64,000 nt of DNA from Cryptomeria japonica (taxonomy: Eukaryota > Streptophyta > Pinopsida > Cupressales > Cupressaceae): the NCBI RefSeq assembly GCF_030272615.1, contig NC_081406.1, forward strand, positions 261,629,386 through 261,693,385, in the 5' to 3' direction. The notes beneath the pieces were generated by a model. It saw only the letters and a list, made by a program, of their open reading frames with translations, was not told the origin of the DNA and made no database searches. Made by a program: the position numbers and the translations under genes. This document shows positions 46,622-55,831 of this stretch, in pieces (positions within the stretch are counted from its first letter, which is position 1; each line of letters starts with the position of its first letter).

Positions 46622-47656
46622 TACTCTCCACAAAAAAGAAATTTGAGTTTCATCTCAAATATGAATCTTCTTTCTCGTCTTCTAGTTCCTTAGCATGCAT
46701 GCATTGTGTTTGTTTTGTTGGATCTCAACTATATTTGTATCACCTGGTACAATTGTACTTTCAGGTCCAACAACATGCTTCTTGTGCCAAGGCCAACTTG
46801 GCGTGATATAGCCACAGTTTATTGGAGATTTGTCTTCTCCTTCATCCACTTTGTCCTCTTTACCTACACAAGGAACAAACATATTAAAGAAATCATATTC
46901 TTTGTTTTCAAACTTCATTTCTTCATCTACCTCATATGGCTTGCTAGACATTCTTTTATCCTCATTTTTCTCCAAAATCTTTATGTTTTCAAGAAGATAT
47001 GTTTTTAATGCAACATCATTTTTTATTTCTTCAACACTTTCTTTAAGATCAACAATAGGCATTTTGATATCTTCCTTCATTGTCTCTGCATTGGTCTCTT
47101 CTTTAGGTGGTGTTTGGACTTCTTCCTCTTTCCCTTCTTTCTGATTTTTGTCTTGTGCATGTTGCTCTCTTGGTTGCTTCACTTCCTTTTCCTATGGCTC
47201 ATTTCGCAACTCGTCATTTTTTTCACCCCTATGGGTTTTCCCAATATTTTTTTCTTCTTTTCTCAAGGCAATCATCATTTGCCTTCTTTTTAAAATAATC
47301 ATCTTTATGGGCCATTTCAACTTCTTTCTCATTGGCCAATGGCAAGCATTTTCTTGGTATGCTTTTTCAAGACATTGGCATACTTCTTCAAGATACTGTG
47401 TCATTTTTCGTTGGAATTCTGTCATTTTCCTATCAAACTCTTAATCTGATTTTGTCTTATGGACTTTCATCTTCGGCCGCATATTGTTATCTCCTCTTAT
47501 CTTGAATGCTTTTTGTAATACCTCACCTAGGTTTTCTTCCCTTTTCCTCACTACCTAGTCTTTTGACATCCAGGTTCTTCATTTCAACCTGTCAAAAACA
47601 ATACACAAACTTCCAAAACTTGCCTTGCCCAGATTTTTGGGCTCTGATACCAAAAA
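46622..47656 (-). pseudogene. Interior 2 of element G with a charged reading frame
   Basis: Minus strand. The primer site GGTATCAGAGCCC (47639-47656) matches the tRNA-iMet type better than in interior 1. Open stretches at 47192-47425 and 46682-47182 encode the same Lys/Glu-rich protein (DVALKTYLLENIKILEKNED, DFFNMFVPCVGKEDKVDEGE). The function is unknown. It is broken. Confidence 0.65.
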
Positions 47657-48611
47657 TTATGCAAAGAAAGACAATAATCAATGTCTATCACAATGGATCC
47701 AGACATTCAAGCCTAGTTCATCATTCTAGGCACATTACTCCTTGAGCCTATTAGATGCATATTCGTTCATCTTGATCAATATTATACAAATGATGGTTTG
47801 TCAAGCCCTTTACCAAGTCATTTGAAGGTCCATTAACCATTACTTCTATTGGACAATTCAAAACAATGTATTATTTAATCAAACCCTCATGAAACTACAT
47901 TTTTAAGTTGTCCCACTGTGAAATGCAAAGAACAATCATTAATAACTTTCACAAAACAAATAACTAAGCCAATCGCTTTAGTGAGATTGAAGATAACATA
48001 GATACAAACTTTTCCTCCAATTTTTATCAAGATCCAACAGTGGAAAAGAAAATTATGGATTTTTTTCAAAAATTGCTAACCCTAGTTTCTTAACAGAATG
48101 GTTTACACAACAATTGCCCTTACTCAAATCTTAATGAAATTCAGTGAGACCGGTTGCAAATGAAAGGCGATTCACTCCTCTAACATCTCCAACTTGGTAC
48201 AAATCATTTAATGAAAGATACAGTCCGTACAAGGTAAAAGAACAGTAAAAAAGCATGAGAGACACAAAAATTTTGTACCAAAACAAGGATTTCTTCTTCT
48301 TTATGCATTCTCCAGCCTTGCATTCAAGTTAGGAGGCCATATTTATGCCTTTACAACCAATTTCAACTATTACAACCAACCAACCATTTTGTTAATGATT
48401 ACAACAATTTTAACAACTTTGACAAAGTTGCTTGACAACTTTTGTGCAACTTTTACAATTTGTAATAGCTTGACTTCAAATTTTTCGAAATGGATCAAAA
48501 TAATCCCAAATGGTCTTAAAAGATCTTATTACACCCAAAAACACCTAAACACACTGAAAACTAAAAAGTGACTTAATGCATGCTTATGAGGCTCCTAATG
48601 CCCTTGGATCA
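47657..48611 (-). repeat. LTR 3 of element G
   Basis: 955 bp, followed by the TSD TCAGG at 48612-48616. In the minus sense this is the 5' LTR. Confidence 0.85.
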
Positions 48612-48616
48612 TCAGG

Positions 48617-49571
48617 GCAAGATACAAAATGATTTGAAAAGAAGGATCTCTTGATTATGAAGTTGTCCTTGAACTCTGCATCAAGTGAACAACATCAACA
48701 CACACAATTCTAATCTCAATTGTCAACACTGTCTCAAATCTTTATCACAGTCTCAACACAACTTGCATATCATTCGAACACAACCCTTCTTCTACTCTTT
48801 ACCGAACCTCGCTAATTATCCTTGCATCTATATTCATCACACTTTCTTTTCTTGCCTCTCTTCCCTCTGCTACTGCTCTACACAACTCAATCATACACAT
48901 CCTTATATACAAAATAGATCATCAAGCTTAAACCAAGTCGGCCTGAATCAAGATACATTTTCCGAACCAAAAATATACACATTGATCCACTCCAAGAGAA
49001 AGAGAGGACCAAAACAAATCTTCCAAAGATCAATTCACTAATCAGTAATCACCGAAGCATAACCAACATCATATCCACACGCTACGCATCCATATAAGCA
49101 ATTAACAATCAAGAACATACTCTCCAATGCAAATAACTCAAATCCAGATCTCCACACGCTATGGTGAGACCCATAACATATCAAACACGCTTCCACAAAT
49201 CATTTCTAGACATAAAGATAGGTCAAACATAGAATCTCACAACCAGCAACAATCAATGCCACAACACTCAGAGAACACAAAGATGTTTCCGGACCACAAA
49301 ACCACCATATCCATAATACTGAAACTATATCCAATGAAGATAACAATAATCAACACCAGCAACAGATTCCGGACCCAAACACTTTTGAAACAACCAATAG
49401 AACAACTACAATATCAACAACACAGCAAGATAACTCTACACACAGACATTTTAGACCAATCCGGAACAACAAGTTTGACATAAACAACAACCATAGCAAC
49501 ACATCAACACATACTTTCAACAAACTATTCATTTTTGCAAGAAGTTAATTGGACTTCAAAGTATGTACTCA
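48617..49571 (-). repeat. Right part of solo LTR H
   Basis: Continues H after element G. It is A- and C-rich on the plus strand, and the long apparent frames on either strand show no domain. It contains the minus-strand TATA box. Confidence 0.55.
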
Positions 49572-49989
49572 ACTAGTATACCTATATTTAAAAAATATAT
49601 GTAAAATATGTCGAGAGATATCTTATAATAGAAGAGAATCATTTGTAAAATAAATGTTCTTTTAAAATACTAAACACCAAGAATACAAATCCATTAAAGT
49701 CCTGCATACAAAAAGTAGTGAATCTAGCTAGAGACAAGTGGCGAAGATTCTATTTTATTTGGAGTAATAAAATAACACCTCCACAAAAGTTGAAACATGG
49801 CATATTTCATGCATTTACCTGTCATTTGCATGTCAAATTGTTTCAAAAATGAATTTTTACTTACAAACATTTTGATGTCATTGTAGATGCCTCTCGACAT
49901 AATTATTAGGGTGATTCAAGGCACTATACATATTCGTTCCAACAATCAAAGTGTTATTTAATTGACAAATGATCTTATTTTGCTTGCAA
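49572..49989. other. Non-coding stretch right of H
   Basis: AT-rich, probably the continuation of fossil J. I see no coding motif or repeat. Confidence 0.4.
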
Positions 49990-50776
49990 ATTGAAGCAGT
50001 CACCGATTAGAAGGGACGTCAAAGAGATCAATCTAGATCGGTCAGCAAGAGTAAACACAACGTAAACACAAGGACATGATGGAGGCAATGCAGAACAAAT
50101 TGTTTTAATTCATGAAAACTGATTACAACCAACTAGTAACAACCGGATTACAGAAACCGACTCACAAGCCTAGTAAAACATGCTCAAAGTACACAATAGG
50201 TCACATCCAGAACTTTCAATCTTAAGATCTATCTTCTACGCTCAATCTAACTACTTCATTACATTCTAATGTTCAATTACAATGATTAATACGATCCAAG
50301 AGGATCTGATCGGCCCAAAAAAGGATCAAAACTCGAAAAACAAGACCTAACATGCAAAACCAACAAAGTCGGCCTCCACCAAAGAAATTCCTTCGAAAAA
50401 TCCAAAAGATGAAGTGTAGATCATGGGAAAAGGTCGATCACACGCCAAGGAACATCGGAATCAACGCTCTGGGCTCCGCAAGCTACGGAAGGGGTCTGGT
50501 AGGTCACAAATGCAAATAGGTCCAGGTAACCGGTAACAGGAAATTGTCAACTGGTAATAGGAAATTGTCATGGAAACCGATAGCGATAACTTGCCGAAAA
50601 ATGATCCAAATGCTCCACGGTTTGGGAATAAGAAAGATGATCAAGTCTTTACGTAAAATCCAATTCCACGATAATCGATGAGCCAACTGCCAAATCCATG
50701 ACACACAAAAAGAAATGCTGAAACTGCAAAGAAAAAGAAAAATATTTTTGATTGCTATGAACCGGAGATGCTCTTG

Positions 50777-50796
<20 letters not shown>
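49990..50796 (-). mobile_element. Probable LTR-element remnant
   Basis: This block differs in composition from its flanks. It is rich in ACCGGT/CCGAT-type strings, like LTR E, and has a short internal duplication (GGTAACAGGAAATTGTC and GGTAATAGGAAATTGTC, near 50530). It ends GATGCTCTTGCATCA next to the AT microsatellite, a possible element terminus on the minus strand. No partner repeat or TSD is found, so it is only a candidate. Confidence 0.35.

Positions 50797-50816
<20 letters not shown>
50780..50816. repeat. (AT)n microsatellite, about 18 units
   Basis: Uninterrupted AT dinucleotides, directly after the candidate element end at 50779. Confidence 0.95.
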
Positions 50817-50819
<3 letters not shown>

Positions 50820-52060
50820 TAATGGCTATACTCATGTCAACCTCTAACCATTAGTTCACTATAGCCCTTTATGATCTTTTGGAATATTTAAAAAAATGGA
50901 AATTGTAATAACTATGCACTACACACCTTTCAAATCTTAAAAATATTGTAAATATGTAACTATTGTAATGCGTTGTAATATTGAGCTCATATGAAATAAG
51001 GCACCAATCATGGAGGGGATCTAGTCAAGATTCGTTAGCTGACACATCATATCATCTATTATTTGCTTACGATGGTTAGAAGAGGTCGTTGAAGAGTGGA
51101 TTGCTAAGTGGGACTAGGAGGAGCACTTTGACTAGCTAATTGTAAGCATCCCTCTCTCCTTCCCTCCCTCTGTCTTAGTAGCTTCTTTCAAGTGTAATTG
51201 AAATAGAATTATGAATAGAAAAGGCTCTCTCTCAATATCAATTTTGCTAGGGATATTGGGTTTCCATCCAAAATCTGGCCTAGGATGACATTCCTTTCAT
51301 TCTGCTTGCTTAAAATAAGTGGAAGTTATCTATGCCTTCTATCACTGTATTTGAATTTGTGAAGCCGCGTGCTCATAGGTGTAAAGTGTAAGGTGTGGTT
51401 TGGCTCAGTTTAGTTGTGGCCAACGGAGAGTCATTTGAAGATTATTATAACCAACCTGAATTTTCAGTGTCTTGGTGACTGGTAAATTCCAATAATCTTG
51501 AGAATCACATTCAGTACATCTATTTTGATACTCTTCCTACACTAGAATCGTAGATGATTAATTGGAAATTACCGAGTGAACATTTCCTTTAAGATAATGG
51601 GAGGTGTAATTGAAGAATGAGAATCTATCACAAGAGGTAATGATTGCCACATTGTCTAGTAGGCCAATGCAGCAGATTATTGTAGATGTATGGGAGCATA
51701 ATTTTAACCTTGTGATTACAGTTCCGTTTCATAATTTTCTCCCCATTTGATAGATTTTCAATTCAGGGAAACTTCTATATAAAAATGACTGGTAACATTT
51801 ACATGTCTATCAGATGCCTCCACCCATGCATTAGATGTCAGGGTTTTAGTAAACAAGATTGTAAAGGTATAAGGAGGTGTAACCTGCATATTGGAAATGT
51901 ACCTCCTGTTTTTTTATATTAAAGGTGATTTAACATTCTTCACATTAATTTTATGGGGCATCATTGATATGTAAATATCAGCACGGATTGTCATTTTCAC
52001 CATTTTCTGCAAACCCAAACCTCAAAATGAAAGGAAAAGCAAATGTTAAAAAGAAAAAAA
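50817..52060. other. Intergenic stretch
   Basis: No reading frame, RNA gene or repeat recognised. Ordinary AT-rich DNA. Confidence 0.5.
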
Positions 52061-52062
52061 GA

Positions 52063-52084
52063 AAATAAATAAATAAATAAATCA
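52063..52084. repeat. (AAAT)n microsatellite
   Basis: About five AAAT units following an A-rich run. Confidence 0.85.
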
Positions 52085-52570
52085 TCAAGCATTCAATTTT
52101 TCACCAAATTTGAATAAAAAGTTTCCTTCAATATATGTAAATAATATACTATAGCCAGCAGCCTCTAAAGAAGAAACTAAGAATTATCAAGCATTTAATT
52201 TTTCGCCAAATTTCTATTTAAGTTTTCCTTCAAGATAAGTGGAAAAAGTGTAATAAAGAGTCTAGACAGTGCCCATTCTTTTGATTGATTAAGATTTAAC
52301 AAATGCAACGCTCGAGGTTTTGTCTAGATAAAGGCCATTCTTCGTTAAAAAATAAGAATCGTCAAGCATCCAATTCTTCACCAAATTTCTATGAAAAAAG
52401 CCCTTGAAGGGTGTAGCATAGAAAGTGGTCATTCTTTTGATTGATGAATATTAAACATACGCAATGCTTGAGGAAATGTCAATAGAGGTGTTGTCTAGAA
52501 GAAGACAGCGGCCATTCTTTTGAGTAGAAAAGAATATAAATATGCAATGCTTGAAGAGATCAAAAAAGGT
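52082..52570. repeat. Diverged local repeat, two interleaved motifs
   Basis: Motif 1 (TCAAGCATtCAATTtTTC.CCAAATTT) occurs near 52085, 52187 and 52361. Motif 2 (CATTCTTTTGATTGAT.., then GCAA.GCT.GAGG) occurs near 52274, 52426 and, weaker, 52512. The spacing is irregular, so it looks like an old tandem duplication blurred by indels. Confidence 0.7.
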
Positions 52571-53663
52571 GTTGTACATACAGGCAGCGATTCTTCCCAA
52601 GAGGAATGAAAATGGAACCAATCCAAAGCGGCAAGGTCTCTTTTTGCATTGAACACTAGATAACGTATAAACAAAAGTCAATCACACAAATAACATGCCT
52701 ATTGCAGTTACCTAGTTGTGTCCAACGAAACTTGCATTTAGTTTTTTCATAAAACAACAAACGGCCGGATGCATCTAGCAGTTGGACCAAAATAGCATGC
52801 ATGAAGCAAAACAAAAAATCAAGAAATAAAAATTCACTCTTCGTTTATCCTCTTCATCCTAAGATCCATTCTAGATATATATTTGAAAGCCAAAATATCA
52901 ATCAATTTTTATTTTCCCGAGGATGTACAATTAAGATCAACTAGACGATAGTCCCCATACAGGATTGCCTACGGTAATTTTCCAAGCATATGCCACTGAG
53001 AACTTTTGTACTAAATTTGCATATAGCTCTTCTATACCATTTGCCAAATATTTGCATCTTCAACTAGCAATGAAAAAATTCTCTTAAATAAACACTATCA
53101 AAGTTCAAACACTGCAATTCCTTAAAAGTATTTCCTCAGCTTGCTAGGTGAGCACTGCTATATATCCAGCCACCACTCTTTGCTGCTGTTCTAAGTTTCC
53201 ATCCAGAAATTAAGCCTAAGATATCAATCATTCCAAGTGTATATGCTTTTTCAGAAAATTACAGACGCTGTCACTTTCTCAGCAGAACAGCATCAATGGT
53301 AAAACCAAGGGAATTCGTAGTATCAAAGGGACTCTCGGGGCATACATATCATATAATATTGCTACCTTTGTTTTCAGAAGCGTCCAGGGAAAACCATCCT
53401 AACCCAAATGCTCAATCATGAGATACAATTAGTTGTGTGCTCTCCGAATCTTGAATAATAATCATCCATCCTATCGGATGATATAGCATGTAGAACAGTA
53501 CAAGGGAGAATCTATAACCATGAGAAGGAATCTAGAAAAAGAATAATAAAATCCAAACACAATGAATAAGTTGGCAGTCAGTGCTGTGGAAATCCTTTAC
53601 AAATGTTACTAAGCCTAAAAGGCACAAAGCGAGGATGGTACAAAAGATAAACTCCCTAATGGG
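52571..53663. other. Intergenic stretch
   Basis: No coding or RNA feature recognised between the local repeat and the miniature LTR element. Confidence 0.5.
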
Positions 53664-53886
53664 TGTCGGATCCTACTTTGGGGATAAAAATAGATTTGTT
53701 TAAATTGAAGTTTTGCATGATATTTAGTCATTTTTCAATGAGGCTTGTATCGAATTCATTATCTCTGATCTTTGGAACAGCTGATCCTTGATCATGTGAT
53801 CAAGTTGTCATAATTCCTTGAACCAATAAAAGAATTATTTGTATTATGCTGGATAACAATTTGTCTATGTATTTCTAAATTCTTCA
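53664..53886 (+). repeat. Left LTR of the miniature element
   Basis: About 223 bp, TG...CA, followed at once by the primer site (53887-53902). Confidence 0.75.
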
Positions 53887-54573
53887 TTTAGTATCAAAGC
53901 TCGGTCAATCATTTGATGGGTTAAATTGATGAAAAGACTCTAGAAAAGTTTTGTCCACCACCAAGTTGAGGACTCGTGGAAGATTGTTGGGTTAGAAAGA
54001 AAAGCCAAATTGTTTAATGCAGTTCGTAGAAATTGAAGGTTTGAGTAGCCAAAATGGAAGTGAAAGAAGTCACAGCCTGCAATGATTGCAACTTGAAAAA
54101 GAGATCACTGTTTTTTGTCTGAGCAAAAAATTCTGCCAAATAAAAGGTCAGATCGCAGCCCAAAAGAAATTGTGTTCACCAAAAAAGAAAAAAATGTTCA
54201 AACAAAAAAGAGATCCAATCAGTAAGAAAGGAGGTCGATGAAATCAGAAAATCATTATTTTTTAAGACAAAGCTTCACTGCCACATTCGAAGTTGCAGGA
54301 AGATCACCAATCAGAAAAGGTTGATTTGCATGAAGAAGATCGTGGATCCTGTGGAAACTGCAAAAATTAGCCTACCCCACTGATACAAAATCATGTGAGG
54401 AAGTCAGATCCAAGCCTTAGAAAAGGTTTGAAGGGAATTCAAAGCCAAAAAATTGTAGTCCAAACAGATATAACCGCATCATGCATTGTGGTAGGAGAGA
54501 ACCCTGTAGAAGTCGGAAGAAGTTATCATTGTTTTGTGTTGAAGTAATTAGTGGTCGAAATTAAGGGAGAGAA

Positions 54574-54845
54574 TGTTGGCTTGAGTATAAAAATAGCATG
54601 TTTAAACTGAAGTTTTGCATGAGTATGCATGTGACCACTATCACATTTAGTCATACTTCAATTTGTCCAAGGCCTCTATATAATGAGACTATTGTATTGA
54701 ATTCATTATCTCTGGTCTTTTGATCATGTGATCAAGAAGTTAGCGTAATTCCTTGAAGCAATAGATCAGCTGATCAAGAAATTAGTGTAATTCCTTGAAG
54801 CAATAAAAGAATTATTTGTGTTATCTATGTATTTCTAATTTCTTT
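54574..54845 (+). repeat. Right LTR of the miniature element
   Basis: About 272 bp. It is longer than the left copy because GATCAAGAA.TTAG.GTAATTCC is duplicated in tandem (period about 44 bp, near 54730-54800). Confidence 0.75.
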
Positions 54846-55474
54846 AAGCTTTAAGGAAATATCAAGGGTTGTCTTCAAGGAGAAAAAATTTGAAAGTTAT
54901 CCTCAACCTCTTACTCGTCATCCTCTTGGCACTAGTTGAATTTTGGACTTTTATCTCGAACAGAAGAACTTGATAATTGCTCATTTAATACATGCATCTC
55001 AATCATGTCAAGATGAGCAGCAAAAATAACTGAAAATTCATCACAATTTTGTCCTGCTCTTATAGATGATTTCATTCAGTGCTTATCATTATGAAGAGCA
55101 TGACAACACTTGCAGGAAAAACAAACATAAATACTTTACCATAGAGCTTATCCCAATCATTGCCTACTAACCTGTACGAAATTAGCAGCTTATAAGCATG
55201 AATTTCCTGCACATAACCAAATAAACAAACCAAAAGAGATCACATATCACATGTTTGTCACTACTTTCTCTTGGCATTATAAAGTCTGCAATTGTAAGGA
55301 CATATCAAGCATTCAGAATAAAGCATCCAACAAATTCACTTCATTTTACATGAATACAGTAGTTTCTTGCATAAGATTCACAAAAACATATCTATATATG
55401 TTCAAGGAAACATTATTTCTCATACAGAAAGCACTAAATAGTCAGTATCTAACCTCCAGATCTAAACACTGAAA
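54846..55474. other. Non-coding stretch downstream of the ERF gene
   Basis: No coding or RNA feature recognised. The gene's transcript probably ends near its right edge. Confidence 0.45.
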
Positions 55475-55480
55475 TTTATT
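55475..55480 (-). terminator. Possible poly(A) signal of the ERF gene
   Basis: AATAAA on the minus strand, about 350 bp past the stop codon. It is the nearest canonical signal I can see. Confidence 0.35.
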
Positions 55481-55831
55481 CCCTGTGAATAGTGGATCTC
55501 TCAAACCAGACTTTTGTCATACGACACATGTAATCTAGACTGATCCAGCTGTACCAGTTAAATTATGCCATCATACTTACTTACCTAGCATAAGATGACA
55601 AGCCACTTTCTCCATAATCAGATGTAGGACCTTATTAGTATAAAACTTATGTTAAACACCTAAACCTAATTCAAGTACTTCTAAAACTCTCAGGAAATAT
55701 ACTCTGCAGTTTCAGACGAACCAAAAGCAAAAAAAATAAGATCAAGTTGCCTATTTCACTGAGGCTCTTATTAAAAAAGATCTCCTTGATTCCCTACATT
55801 ATATTTACAGACACAACAAACGAGAGCCCAA

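Larger units (their letters stand above)
43610..48611 (-). mobile_element. Element G: three-LTR, two-interior non-autonomous element
   Basis: G reads LTR-interior-LTR-interior-LTR on the minus strand, with a TSD TCAGG outside only (43605-43609 and 48612-48616). Each unit is about 2 kb. Interiors are only 1.0-1.1 kb, with an iMet primer site, one highly charged reading frame and a GGGGAGTAC-type polypurine tract. There is no pol. This is the classic result of unequal recombination between LTRs of two copies. The frames are broken differently in the two interiors. Confidence 0.85.
43314..49571 (-). mobile_element. Element H: solo LTR (~1.25 kb) split by element G
   Basis: Plus-strand start TGTTGAACCC (43314), end GTACTCA (49571). 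The flanks share ACTA (43310-43313 and 49572-49575; AACTA if one A overlaps), fitting a 4-5 bp TSD. Without G it is 43314-43609 plus 48617-49571. On the minus strand TATATAAG (complement 48902-48909) is a good TATA box, so the sense is minus. No internal region or second LTR is seen. It sits in the copia fossil J. Confidence 0.6.
53664..54845 (+). mobile_element. Miniature LTR element (TRIM-like) downstream of the ERF gene
   Basis: Two direct repeats (53664-53886 and 54574-54845) begin TGTCGG / TGTTGG and share TTTAAA.TGAAGTTTTGCATGA, TTCATTATCTCTG and ATTCCTTGAA.CAATAAAAGA. TTTAGTATCAAAGC directly after the left copy is a degraded tRNA-iMet primer site, and AAGGGAGAGAA directly before the right copy is a polypurine tract. 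The interior is about 690 bp and non-coding. Size and parts fit a terminal-repeat retrotransposon in miniature, sense plus. No clear TSD. Confidence 0.75.

Noticed and set aside
48685-49483. Two 118-codon plus-strand frames
   Set aside because: They lie in the A/C-rich body of solo LTR H, opposite to its sense. Ser/Thr/Asn/Gln/His-rich composition follows from base bias.
43314-49571. Treating H and G as one element
   Set aside because: G has its own TSD (TCAGG), and the H sequence on both sides has a different end motif and outer TSD.
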